From the NCBI RefSeq assembly GCF_913777995.1, contig NZ_CAJYVE010000013.1:1-64000 (forward strand): a DNA stretch of 64,000 nucleotides, written 5' to 3'. How positions within the stretch are numbered: position 1 is the stretch's first letter; the number at the start of each line of letters is the position of its first letter. This stretch comes from an uncultured Pseudomonas sp. (GTDB taxonomy: Bacteria; Pseudomonadota; Gammaproteobacteria; Pseudomonadales; Pseudomonadaceae). The notes under the pieces are model-generated. The model was given only the letters and a program-made list of their open reading frames with translations, ran no database searches and was not told the origin of the DNA. The translations under genes were made by a program, and so were the position numbers. Of this stretch, positions 8,768-17,127 are shown piece after piece.

Positions 8768-10951
8768 ATGCATGATGACCTCTCCCTTTTGCTCAATTCC
8801 CTCAACGACGCCCAGCGCCAGGCCGTAGCCGCGCCCGTGGGTCGTCAGTTGGTCCTGGCCGGCGCCGGCTCCGGCAAGACCCGCGTGCTGGTGCACCGCA
8901 TCGCCTGGCTGATGCAGGTCGAACAGGCCTCGCCGCATTCGATCCTGTCGGTGACCTTCACCAACAAGGCCGCCGCCGAGATGCGCCACCGCATCGAGCA
9001 GCTGATCGGTATCAGCCCGGCCGGCATGTGGGTCGGCACCTTCCACGGCCTGGCCCATCGGCTGCTGCGCGCGCACTGGCAGGAAGCGGGGCTGGTGCAG
9101 ACCTTCCAGATCCTCGACAGCGACGACCAGCAGCGCCTGGTCAAGCGGGTGATCCGCGAGCTGGGCCTGGACGAGCAGAAGTGGCCGGCCCGCCAGGCCC
9201 AGTGGTTCATCAACGGCCAGAAAGACGAAGGCCTGCGCCCGCAACACATCCAGGCCAGCGGCGACCTGTTCCTGATGACCATGCGCAGCATCTACGAGGC
9301 CTACGAGGTCGCCTGCCAGCGCGCCGGGGTCATCGACTTCTCCGAGCTGCTGTTGCGCGCCCTGGACCTGTGGCGCGACCATCCCAGCCTGCTGGCGCAC
9401 TACCAGCGGCGCTTCCGCCATGTGCTGGTCGACGAGTTCCAGGACACCAACGCCGTGCAGTACGCCTGGCTGCGCCTGCTGGCGCGCGGCGGCGACAGCC
9501 TGATGGTGGTGGGCGACGACGACCAGTCCATCTACGGCTGGCGCGGCGCACGCATCGAGAACATCCAGCAGTATTCCAGCGACTTCCCCGACACCGAGGT
9601 CATTCGCCTGGAACAGAACTACCGTTCCACGGCCAGCATCCTCAAGGCGGCCAACGGCCTGATCGTCAACAACAGCGGGCGCCTGGGCAAAGAGCTGTGG
9701 ACCGACGGCGGCGACGGCGAGCCGATCAGCCTGTATGCCGCGTTCAATGAGCACGACGAAGCCCGCTACGTGGTCGAGACCATCGAGAGCGCGCTGAAGA
9801 CCGGCCTGTCGCGTAGCGAAATCGCCATCCTCTATCGTTCCAACGCCCAGTCGCGGGTGCTCGAAGAGGCCCTGCTGCGCGAGCGCATTCCTTACCGCAT
9901 CTATGGTGGCCAGCGCTTCTTCGAACGCGCCGAGATCAAGAACGCCATGGCCTACCTGCGCCTGCTCGAAGGCCGTGGCAACGACGCCGCCCTGGAACGG
10001 GTGATCAACGTGCCGACCCGCGGCATCGGCGAGAAGACCGTCGAGGCGATCCGCGAACACGCTCGCCACAGCGGCCTGTCGATGTGGGAAGCCATGGGCC
10101 TGCTGGTGACCAACAAGGGCGTGACCGGCCGCGCCGCCAGCGCCCTGAACGGCTTCATCGAGCTGATCGAGAACCTGGCTGCCAAGGTCATGGACATGCC
10201 GCTGCACCTGATGACCCAGACCGTCATCGAGCAGACCGGCCTGATCGACTATCACCAGCAGGAAAAAGGCGAGAAAGGCCAGGCCCGGGTGGAAAACCTC
10301 GAGGAACTGGTCAGCGCCGCGCGCAACTTCGAAAACAGCGAAGACGAAGAAGACCTGTCGCCTCTGGCGGCGTTCCTCAGCCACGCCTCGCTGGAGGCCG
10401 GCGACGCCCAGGCTGACGAGCACGAAGACAGCATCCAGCTGATGACCCTGCACAGCGCCAAGGGCCTGGAATTCCCGCAGGTGTTCATGGTGGGTATGGA
10501 AGAAGGCCTGTTCCCGCACAAGATGAGCCTGGAAGAACCTGGCCGCCTGGAAGAGGAACGGCGCCTGGCGTATGTCGGCATCACCCGCGCCATGCAGCGC
10601 CTGGTGCTGACCTACGCCGAAACCCGTCGGCTGTATGGCAGCGAGACTTACAACAAGGTGTCGCGTTTCGTGCGCGAAATTCCGCCGGGGCTGGTGCAGG
10701 AAGTGCGCCTGTCCAACAGCGTCAGCCGGCCTTTCGGCGGCGCGTCGAAACCTCACGACAGCCGCCTGTTCGACGGCACCGGCATCCCGGAAACCAGCTT
10801 CAGCCTGGGCCAGCGGGTCATGCATGCCGTGTTCGGCGAAGGCACCATCCTCAACTTCGAGGGCGCCGGTGCCCAGGCCCGGGTACAGGTCAACTTCGCC
10901 GAAGGCAGCAAGTGGCTGATGATGGGCTACGCCAAGCTCGAACCCCTCTGA
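8768..10951 (+). CDS. uvrD: DNA helicase II, UvrD
   Basis: This 727-residue superfamily 1A helicase unwinds DNA 3'-5' in nucleotide excision repair and methyl-directed mismatch repair. Walker A AGAGSGKT is at 31-38, TFTNKAAAEMR follows as motif Ia, VDEFQDTN is the Walker B/motif II, QSIYGWRGA is motif III, and LEQNYRS, LMTLHSAKGLEF and VGITRA are the later motifs. The family start MHDDLSLLL corresponds to the ATG at 8768, not the earlier in-frame ATG at 8720. The upstream ribosome site is poor. It is divergent from the GGDEF-EAL gene, with 250 bases between the starts. Confidence 0.96.
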   Translation: MHDDLSLLLNSLNDAQRQAVAAPVGRQLVLAGAGSGKTRVLVHRIAWLMQVEQASPHSILSVTFTNKAAAEMRHRIEQLIGISPAGMWVGTFHGLAHRLLRAHWQEAGLVQTFQILDSDDQQRLVKRVIRELGLDEQKWPARQAQWFINGQKDEGLRPQHIQASGDLFLMTMRSIYEAYEVACQRAGVIDFSELLLRALDLWRDHPSLLAHYQRRFRHVLVDEFQDTNAVQYAWLRLLARGGDSLMVVGDDDQSIYGWRGARIENIQQYSSDFPDTEVIRLEQNYRSTASILKAANGLIVNNSGRLGKELWTDGGDGEPISLYAAFNEHDEARYVVETIESALKTGLSRSEIAILYRSNAQSRVLEEALLRERIPYRIYGGQRFFERAEIKNAMAYLRLLEGRGNDAALERVINVPTRGIGEKTVEAIREHARHSGLSMWEAMGLLVTNKGVTGRAASALNGFIELIENLAAKVMDMPLHLMTQTVIEQTGLIDYHQQEKGEKGQARVENLEELVSAARNFENSEDEEDLSPLAAFLSHASLEAGDAQADEHEDSIQLMTLHSAKGLEFPQVFMVGMEEGLFPHKMSLEEPGRLEEERRLAYVGITRAMQRLVLTYAETRRLYGSETYNKVSRFVREIPPGLVQEVRLSNSVSRPFGGASKPHDSRLFDGTGIPETSFSLGQRVMHAVFGEGTILNFEGAGAQARVQVNFAEGSKWLMMGYAKLEPL

Positions 10952-10956
10952 TACAT

Positions 10957-10996
10957 GGCTGGCGCAGGCGCGACAGCCTGCGCGCCTGCGCCAGCC
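10957..10996 (+). terminator. long hairpin after uvrD, terminator-like
   Basis: A perfect 14-bp stem (GGCTGGCGCAGGCG at 10957-10970 with its complement at 10983-10996) starts six bases after the uvrD stop. The T tract after it is weak, so it may act as an mRNA 3'-end stabiliser rather than a strong terminator. Confidence 0.6.
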
Positions 10997-11091
10997 TTCA
11001 TGCAAAAGCTCGAAACATACCTGCGCTAGCCATTCGCCTGCACCCTGTGCAACATGACGCGCGTGCAATCCACAATAACGGGAATCCCCTT

Positions 11092-11940
11092 ATGCAACGT
11101 TTTCTGAGCATCGCCATGGCTCTGTGCCTCAGCCTGACGCTGAGCCTGGACGCCAACGCCGCGCGTTTCGGCGGTGGCAAGAGCAGCGGTTCGGCGCCAG
11201 TCCACCAGACCCGCCAGGCCGCACCGTCCACTCCGGCAGCAGCCGCCAACGCGGCCGCTCGTCCGACCCCTGCCGCCAGCGGCGCTTCGCGCTGGCTCGG
11301 CCCGCTCGCCGGTATCGCGGCCGGTGGCCTGCTGGCTGCCATGTTCATGGGTGACGGCTTCGACGGCATGCAGCTGTTCGACTTCCTGATCATCGGCCTG
11401 ATCGCCTTCCTGATCTTCCGTTTCATCGCGCGTCGTCGCATGCAGCAGCAACAGCCGAACATGGCCGGTGCCGGTGCGCCTTACCAGCGTGAAAACGCCC
11501 AGCCTGCCAGCAACCCGATCTTCGGCTCGGCCGCTCCTGCCGCCGCTGCCGCGCCGGTCATCAACGCCCCAGCCTGGTTCAACGAGCAGCGCTTCCTGGA
11601 AGCCGCCCGTGAGCATTTCCAGGCGCTGCAACAGCACTGGGACGCCAATGAGATGGACAAGATCGGCGAATTCGTCACCCCGAACATGCTGCAGTTCCTG
11701 AAGAAGGAACGCGCTGAACAGGGTGATGGCTTCCAGTCCACCTACATCGATGAGCTGCAGGTGCAACTCGACGGCGTGGAAGATCGTGCAGACCGCACCA
11801 TCGCCACCCTGACCTTCACCGGCGTGGCCAAGACCTCGCGCTTCGACAAGGGTGAAGCCTTCAGCGAAAGCTGGAACATGGAACGCGCCCCAGGCGACAA
11901 CCAACCCTGGCTGGTAGCGGGTATTCGCCAGAACGGCTGA
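11092..11940 (+). CDS. Tim44-domain membrane/periplasmic protein
   Basis: From the ATG at 11092 this is a 282-residue protein with a signal-like N-terminus (MQRFLSIAMALCLSLTL, Ala-rich end near residue 23), a Gly/Ala/Pro-rich linker, one or two hydrophobic segments (about 65-117) ending in FRFIARRR, and a C-terminal Tim44-like domain (about 165-280; FNEQRFLEAAREHFQALQ). Bacterial members of this family are uncharacterised or linked to membrane protein handling. The open frame starts earlier (10912), but only the downstream ATG gives the signal sequence. A strong terminator follows. Confidence 0.85.
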   Translation: MQRFLSIAMALCLSLTLSLDANAARFGGGKSSGSAPVHQTRQAAPSTPAAAANAAARPTPAASGASRWLGPLAGIAAGGLLAAMFMGDGFDGMQLFDFLIIGLIAFLIFRFIARRRMQQQQPNMAGAGAPYQRENAQPASNPIFGSAAPAAAAAPVINAPAWFNEQRFLEAAREHFQALQQHWDANEMDKIGEFVTPNMLQFLKKERAEQGDGFQSTYIDELQVQLDGVEDRADRTIATLTFTGVAKTSRFDKGEAFSESWNMERAPGDNQPWLVAGIRQNG

Positions 11941-11964
11941 ACTCCTGCGACATCGGCATGATCG

Positions 11965-11991
11965 AAACCCCGGACTCGTTCCGGGGTTTTT
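11965..11991 (+). terminator. rho-independent terminator of the Tim44-domain gene
   Basis: Stem ACCCCGGA / TCCGGGGT with a short loop, followed by TTTTT, starts 25 bases after the stop. Confidence 0.85.
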
Positions 11992-12014
11992 CGTTACCCG
12001 TTCGGACAGTTATT

Positions 12015-12043
12015 TTGAAAGCGGCTTTCGGCTACTGTATAAC
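12015..12043 (+). promoter_or_regulatory. sigma-70-like promoter of the SUKH gene
   Basis: TTGAAA (12015-12020), a 17-base spacer and TATAAC (12038-12043) lie 30 bases before the GTG start of the next gene. Spacing and boxes are close to consensus. Confidence 0.7.
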
Positions 12044-12072
12044 CCGCGTCGTTTAGCTCAGAGGATCCCGCC

Positions 12073-12480
12073 GTGGAAGAAGTCATCGAAGAATTGCGTG
12101 AAAAGAATGAACCAGTACCGGTGGCGCTCGAACTGCCCGACGAAGACCTGCTGGTCGAGATCGAAGAGGAGCTGCTGATCAACATGCCGGTCGGCCTGCG
12201 CGAGTTCCTGCTGCTGGTCAGCGACGTGGTCTACGGCAGCCTCGAACCGGTCACCGTGACCGACCCGCAGTCACACACCTACCTGCCCGAAGTGGCGGCC
12301 AATGCCTGGGACGCCGGTGTGCCGCGCGACCTGGTGCCGCTGTGCCAGGACGGTGACGACTACTATTGCGTCGAAGAAGACGGCACCGTGGTGCTGTGGT
12401 CTGGCGAAGAGGAACTGGTCATCGACGAAAGCTGGGAATCGGTCTGGCACTGGGCCCGCGACGTCTGGCTGGAAAGCTGA
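12073..12480 (+). CDS. SMI1/KNR4 (SUKH) family protein
   Basis: This acidic 135-residue cytoplasmic protein has the SUKH pattern: an N-terminal helix, MPVGLREFLLLVSDVVYGSL, a central strand region and the C-terminal DDYYCVEEDGTVVLWSG and WESVWHWARDVWLES segments. Many SUKH proteins are immunity proteins against contact-dependent nucleases, but stand-alone chromosomal copies like this are common in Pseudomonas and may have a housekeeping role. The start is a GTG at 12073 with GAGGAT seven bases upstream. A clear promoter precedes it. No toxin gene is adjacent. Confidence 0.85.
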   Translation: MEEVIEELREKNEPVPVALELPDEDLLVEIEEELLINMPVGLREFLLLVSDVVYGSLEPVTVTDPQSHTYLPEVAANAWDAGVPRDLVPLCQDGDDYYCVEEDGTVVLWSGEEELVIDESWESVWHWARDVWLES

Positions 12481-12507
12481 GTTCCTGGCCAGCGTCGCCC
12501 GGTAAAG

Positions 12508-14271
12508 TCAGTGCCCTGGCGAATCCTGGTTGTTGCCCAGGGTTTCCAGCAGGGCGATCTGCATCCGTGAATGCACGCGGATGAACCAGCGCCACAGCAG
12601 CGCAGCCACCACGGCCGCGACCAGCAGGATCACCACCAGCAACTCCAGCGTCGGCAGGATGCTGGCCGACAGGGCGGCCAGCAGGATGAAGATGGCCACC
12701 AGTGACACCAGCGGGATCACTTCAGCCACCACCTTGCGCACCCTGGCGGTGTGGCGCCCTGCCATTTCAGGCTTGACGCCCATCTCGGCCAGCAGCATCG
12801 ACAGGGCCTTGAGCTTGCGATAGGCCGCGATCAGAAACGGCAGCGACAGCAACAGCGCCGCCCCACAGATCCAGGCCTTCTGATGGCCGACATCGGCGAC
12901 CCATTCGCTCATGTACACGCCGATGCGCGCGGCGAAATAACCACCGCAGAAAAAGATCGCAATGACCAGCGCCAGGTTGACGCCCACCTGCAGCAGAATC
13001 CGCCGGATCATGGAGGCCAGCATGGCGCCCTGGCCCTGGGGCTGGATGCTGCGCAGCCACTCGCCATACATGGAGAACACCCGCCCGACCCGTCGCGGTA
13101 CCACACTGGCAAGGCGTATCGACAGCGGGTCGGCGGCGCGGATCAGGTACGGGGTGAGCAAGGTGGTGATGGCCGATACCGCGACCGCCACCGGATAGAG
13201 GAAATCGCTGGTGACCTGCAGGGTCATGCCCAGGCCGGCGATGATGAAGGAGAACTCGCCAATCTGCGAAAGCCCCATGCCCACCCGCAGCGAGGTACGC
13301 CCGTCGTTACCGGCCAGAAAAGCCCCCAGCCCGCAGGAAATCATCTTGCCCAGCACCACCGCGACGGTAATCACCGCAATCGGCCAGGCGTATTCGAGGA
13401 GGATCTGCGGGTCGATCATCAGGCCGATGGCGACGAAGAAGATGGCACTGAACATGTCGCGAATCGGTTCGATCAGCCGCTCGATCTTCAGCAGCTGGCG
13501 CGACTCGGCCATGATCGCGCCAATCAGGAAGGCGCCCAGCACCATGCTGTACTCCAGGCGCACCACCAGCAGGCAGAAGCCGAAGCACAGGCCCAGCACC
13601 GTGACCAGCAGCATCTCGTCGCTCTCGAAGCGGGCCACGTAGGCCAGCAGGCGCGGTACCAGCAGAATACCGATGACCAGGGCGACGATCATGAACAGCG
13701 ACAGCTTGCCCACCGTGGAAAACACTTCGCCGGAGCTGACCGCACCGCTGACGGCGATGCCGGATAACAAGGCAATGATGCCAATGCCGAGGATGTCCTC
13801 GACGATCAGTACGCCGAAGATCAGCTGGGCGAAGTGCTGGTTCTTCATCTTCAGGTCGTTGAGCGCCTTGACGATGATGGTCGTCGAGGAAATCGCCAGG
13901 ATCGCGCCGAGGAACAGCGAATCCATGGTGCCCCAGCCGAAATACTGGCCGATCTCGTAGCCGAGCCAGATCATCAGCAGGATTTCCAGGAACGCCGCGA
14001 TGAACGCCGTGGCGCCGACCTTGAACAGTTTGCGCAGGCTGAACTCCAGGCCCAGACAGAACATCAGGAAGATCACCCCCAGCTCAGCGAGGATCTTGAT
14101 GGTGTGCTCGTCGTGGATCAGCCCCACCGGCGGGGTGTGCGGGCCGATCAGGAAGCCGGCGACGATGTAGCCCAGTACCACCGGTTGCTTGAGGCGATGA
14201 AACACGATGGTCACCACCCCGGCCACCAGCATGATCACGGCCAGGTCCTGGATGAAGTCAACGGCATGCAT
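12508..14271 (-). CDS. CPA2-family monovalent cation:proton antiporter
   Basis: This 587-residue inner-membrane protein has about 12-13 hydrophobic segments typical of the Kef/Na+-H+ exchanger domain: VVLGYIVAGFLIGPHTPP near residue 31, FLMFCLGLEFSLRKLF, AISSTTIIVKAL near 130, LIVEDILGIGIIAL, and GLSQIGEFSFIIAGLG in the second half. It should exchange K+ or Na+ for protons. Unlike KefB/KefC there is no C-terminal TrkA-N nucleotide-binding domain; instead extra membrane helices and a short tail follow. It is convergent with the SUKH gene and divergent from the thioesterase. Confidence 0.9.
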   Translation of the reverse strand: MHAVDFIQDLAVIMLVAGVVTIVFHRLKQPVVLGYIVAGFLIGPHTPPVGLIHDEHTIKILAELGVIFLMFCLGLEFSLRKLFKVGATAFIAAFLEILLMIWLGYEIGQYFGWGTMDSLFLGAILAISSTTIIVKALNDLKMKNQHFAQLIFGVLIVEDILGIGIIALLSGIAVSGAVSSGEVFSTVGKLSLFMIVALVIGILLVPRLLAYVARFESDEMLLVTVLGLCFGFCLLVVRLEYSMVLGAFLIGAIMAESRQLLKIERLIEPIRDMFSAIFFVAIGLMIDPQILLEYAWPIAVITVAVVLGKMISCGLGAFLAGNDGRTSLRVGMGLSQIGEFSFIIAGLGMTLQVTSDFLYPVAVAVSAITTLLTPYLIRAADPLSIRLASVVPRRVGRVFSMYGEWLRSIQPQGQGAMLASMIRRILLQVGVNLALVIAIFFCGGYFAARIGVYMSEWVADVGHQKAWICGAALLLSLPFLIAAYRKLKALSMLLAEMGVKPEMAGRHTARVRKVVAEVIPLVSLVAIFILLAALSASILPTLELLVVILLVAAVVAALLWRWFIRVHSRMQIALLETLGNNQDSPGH

Positions 14272-14579
14272 GGGGGATGGTGCTCCTTGTGGCCATGGCG
14301 ACGCTGCCTCACGACAGGCTGCACAGCGTGTCGATCAATCCGTGGCAACGCCTGAGATCGCGCTGAATGCGCAGGCAATACCCGCACGAAGATGTTTTGC
14401 AGGGTAACACTGCACTCTTCGCCATAAAGCCAGTGCAATATATGGAAACAGATAGATGACCGTGCGTGACGGAACCCCCTCCCCCGACGTCGTGATATCT
14501 GCTGTCGGCCCCGTTATCGGAGGCCGGCCAGAGCGCCAGCCGAGGCGCCTTTCTATCCTCCTTGACCGTGAGATGCGCA
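14272..14579. other. 308-base divergent intergenic region
   Basis: It separates the antiporter and thioesterase genes and must hold both promoters. I see no convincing small gene, RNA or strong palindrome in it; short reading frames across it are shadows. Confidence 0.5.
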
Positions 14580-15065
14580 ATGGAACCCGGAAACGCCCAA
14601 CTGACGATGACCGTACTCATGACCCCGGACATGGCCAACTTCTCGGGCAATGTACATGGCGGCACCCTGCTCAAGTACCTGGACGAAGTGGCCTATGCCT
14701 GCGCCGCCCGCTACGCCGGCAGCTATGTAGTGACCCTCTCGGTGGACCAGGTGATCTTCCGCGAGCCGGTCCACGTCGGAGAGCTGGTGACCTTCCTGGC
14801 TTCGGTGAACTACACCGGCAACACCTCGATGGAAGTCGGCATCAAAGTGGTCACCGAGAACATCCGTGAGCGCTCGGTGCGGCACAGCAACAGTTGCTTC
14901 TTCACCATGGTGGCGGTGGACGACAACCGCAAACCGGTGCGTGTGCCACCGCTGGAGCCACAGACCCCCGATGCCAAGCGGCGTTTCATCCAGGCCCAAC
15001 AGCGTCGACAGTTGCGTCAGGAGCTGGAAAAGCGCTACCAGGAAATCAAGGAAGAGTCGCTGTAA
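14580..15065 (+). CDS. acyl-CoA thioesterase, hotdog fold
   Basis: This 161-residue cytoplasmic YciA/BFIT-like thioesterase has GNVHGGTLLKYLDEVAYACA near residues 22-41, the conserved hotdog active-site region (Asn-x-x-His-Gly-Gly and an Asp), and the usual VGELVTFLASVNYTGNTSME second half. It hydrolyses acyl-CoA to free acid and CoA. The C-terminus is a charged helix. The frame begins at a TTG (14562), but the ATG at 14580 matches the family and has GAG at a suitable distance. It is monocistronic. Confidence 0.9.
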   Translation: MEPGNAQLTMTVLMTPDMANFSGNVHGGTLLKYLDEVAYACAARYAGSYVVTLSVDQVIFREPVHVGELVTFLASVNYTGNTSMEVGIKVVTENIRERSVRHSNSCFFTMVAVDDNRKPVRVPPLEPQTPDAKRRFIQAQQRRQLRQELEKRYQEIKEESL

Positions 15066-15209
15066 TACCTGGTCAGCAGGACAGGATGCGTTTCATCCGC
15101 GATCCTTAACGCTATACAAGTGCAGTCATGCAAATTTTGCAGCATGCGCACTGGCTGACACTCGCTGGACGCAGTTAAGCTTTAGGCTCACCGGCTGGAG
15201 CGTTCCGTC

Positions 15210-15602
15210 ATGCTGACCCTGGGTAATATTTCTGTCCTGATGCTGCTGGCCACCGCTGCAGCATGGCTCTGGCATGCCCACGGCCTGCGGGAAAAGGCGC
15301 TGGCGCGGGTCAAGCAGCACTGTGCACGGCTCGAGCTGGAACTGCTCGACGACAACGTCGCGTTCAAGCGCCTGGCCTGGGTGGCGGATGCCCAAGGGCA
15401 CAAACGCCTGGCGCGGGTCTACGGGTTCGAGTTCACCGTGACCGGCGAGCAGCGCCACCCCGGCACCATCACCCAGTTCGGTGCGCACAGCGCGCAAATC
15501 GAACTGGCGCCCTACCCCTTCGAGATCAAGCCACCCCAGCCCACCGCCGAGGTCATCCGCCTCGACGAATGGCGCCAGTCACACCAGAAATGGAAACAGT
15601 GA
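15210..15602 (+). CDS. DUF3301 family membrane-anchored protein
   Basis: This 130-residue protein has one N-terminal hydrophobic segment (about 4-24, LGNISVLMLLATAAAWLW) followed by a soluble domain containing HCARLELELLDDNVAFKRL, RVYGFEFTVTG and a C-terminal EVIRLDEWRQ. This matches DUF3301, a gammaproteobacterial family of unknown function. It ends four bases before the convergent COG0523 gene. Confidence 0.85.
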   Translation: MLTLGNISVLMLLATAAAWLWHAHGLREKALARVKQHCARLELELLDDNVAFKRLAWVADAQGHKRLARVYGFEFTVTGEQRHPGTITQFGAHSAQIELAPYPFEIKPPQPTAEVIRLDEWRQSHQKWKQ

Positions 15603-15606
15603 CCCC

Positions 15607-16578
15607 TCAGCCCAGGCGACAGCCGGCCAGCCCTCGCTGTAGCGCGGCGGCATCCTGAGCCTCGGTGAAAATCAGCTCCAGCCGCGAATCCTGCCGCCAT
15701 TCACTGGCCTGCCAGGCCAGTGCTCCACCCTCGAGCGCATTGGCCGCCTGCCAACCCTCTTCAGCGTGAATCACCAGCTTGGCACGCCGCCAGCTCAGCG
15801 CACCCAGCCAGTGCTCCACGCGCTGGCGGTCGAAGCGTTGCGAAGGGTGCCAACGCCAGCCGATGCTCCAACCGTCGGCGCTGGCCTGGCTGAGCACCAC
15901 CGGCTGCTCTTCCCGCGACCACTGGGCAGCCGCTGCCTGCAGGCTGGGTGGCAGTGCCAGGGGCGCGGCGGAAGGGGCTTCCAGCGCCGAGACGTGCAGG
16001 CCCGGAAGCTGTTGCAGCGGCAAGCGCCCCTGGCTGCACCAGACCATCGGGCGCTCAGGCAGGGCGGCCAGCACCGCCTGGCGCGCCGCTGCATCGAGCC
16101 CTTCCGACTTGTTGAGAACCAGCAGACCGGCGTGCTCCAGCGCCTGGCGCTGGGTATCGGGCAGCGGCTGGCCGGCGGCCAGGACCTGGGCATCGAGCAC
16201 CAGCAGCGCCGGCATGACACGCAGCACCTCCTGCCAAGGAGCCTGGCGCAGCTGCTCCAGCAACTGCGCGGGGTGGCCCAGTCCCGAGGGTTCGATCAGC
16301 AGCCGGTCGGGCCGCGCTTTGCGCAGCAGGCGACCGAGGCCAATCTGGAAAGGCACACCATTGACGCAGCACAGGCAGCCACCTGCCACTTCGCCCAGTG
16401 CGATACCATCGGCGCCGGTGGTCAACAAGGCCGCGTCCAGGCCGATCTGGCCAAACTCGTTGATCAGCACGGCCCAGCGCTCGTCAGCGGGCTTGTTGGC
16501 CAACAGGTGGCGGATCAGGCTGGTCTTGCCGGCGCCCAAGGGGCCGGCAATCACATGGGTAGGAATGTTCTGCAGCAT
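15607..16578 (-). CDS. COG0523 (CobW-like) GTP-binding metallochaperone
   Basis: This 323-residue P-loop GTPase has Walker A GPLGAGKTS near residue 13, the COG0523 metal motif as GGCLCC (CxCC) near residue 67, and IEPSGLGHP and NKSEGLD as Walker B- and NKxD-like elements. The C-terminal CobW_C domain contains WRWHPSQRFDRQRVEHWL. COG0523 proteins deliver or allocate metals, often zinc under limitation. The open frame is longer, but MLQNIPTHVIAG at 16578 is the family start. Only 24 bases separate it from the divergent TTG start of the secreted protein. A second COG0523 gene under a Zur box is 1.2 kb away. Confidence 0.88.
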   Translation of the reverse strand: MLQNIPTHVIAGPLGAGKTSLIRHLLANKPADERWAVLINEFGQIGLDAALLTTGADGIALGEVAGGCLCCVNGVPFQIGLGRLLRKARPDRLLIEPSGLGHPAQLLEQLRQAPWQEVLRVMPALLVLDAQVLAAGQPLPDTQRQALEHAGLLVLNKSEGLDAAARQAVLAALPERPMVWCSQGRLPLQQLPGLHVSALEAPSAAPLALPPSLQAAAAQWSREEQPVVLSQASADGWSIGWRWHPSQRFDRQRVEHWLGALSWRRAKLVIHAEEGWQAANALEGGALAWQASEWRQDSRLELIFTEAQDAAALQRGLAGCRLG

Positions 16579-16602
16579 GCGTTCGCTTCGAGGGGGTAAG
16601 GT

Positions 16603-16971
16603 TTGCAATTCAGAGGCACAGCCGTCCTGATGATGGCGCTGGCGATGATCGCCTCGCAACAGGTGCAGGCAGCCGCCTGTATCGTCCATAGCCAGGCCGA
16701 ACGCCTGGACGTGAAGGTCTGCCAGGAGAATGTCTCCATCCCGGCCGAGTTGTTCAACGAAGGCTTCTGCAAGCCGCAACTGGCCGGACAGCAGGTCGAC
16801 GTCAGCTTCGCCGAACACTGCCCTGCGGGGGCCTTCGGGGTGTGCCGCAACGCGCAAGTCGCCAATATGCCTTATCGCGAGCATATCCACTATTACGGGG
16901 TGGCCAGCGATGCGCTGTACCTCAAGCCCTACTGCGAACAGCAGAGCCAGGGGCAGTGGCAGACGCCCTAG
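16603..16971 (+). CDS. small secreted Cys-containing protein of unknown function
   Basis: This 122-residue protein has a clear signal peptide (about 1-23, MQFRGTAVLMMALAMIASQQ, then VQA) and a mature domain with six Cys plus several His and Tyr. I do not recognise it. The start is a TTG at 16603 with AGGGGG six bases upstream; the next in-frame ATG would remove the basic part of the signal peptide. It is flanked by Zn-related COG0523 and DUF1826 genes, so an envelope role in metal homeostasis is possible but unproven. Confidence 0.7.
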   Translation: MQFRGTAVLMMALAMIASQQVQAAACIVHSQAERLDVKVCQENVSIPAELFNEGFCKPQLAGQQVDVSFAEHCPAGAFGVCRNAQVANMPYREHIHYYGVASDALYLKPYCEQQSQGQWQTP

Positions 16972-16985
16972 CCGCTTCTACAGCC

Positions 16986-17123
16986 AATACTGGTCAGTTA
17001 GGCCGTGGGAGCGAGCTTGCTCGCGAAGGCGGCGTCACGTTCACAGCAAGCTCAGCGACTTTGCCAGCTTTTCGCGAGCAAGCTCGCCAACAAAAGCCGA
17101 ATAGCGTCTAACTGACCAGTATT
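16986..17123. repeat. REP doublet enclosed by a perfect 16-bp inverted repeat
   Basis: AATACTGGTCAGTTAG at 16986-17001 is exactly complementary to 17108-17123. Between them lie two inverted REP-like units, gagcttgctcgcgaa (about 17012-17026) and ttcgcgagcaagctcg (about 17071-17086). A 14/16 copy of the outer arm also precedes the BIME at 43985. Confidence 0.8.
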
Positions 17124-17127
17124 GCTC

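Noticed and set aside
8753-11068. Minus-strand open frame of 771 codons over uvrD
   Set aside because: Shadow of the helicase gene; no domain and no ribosome site.
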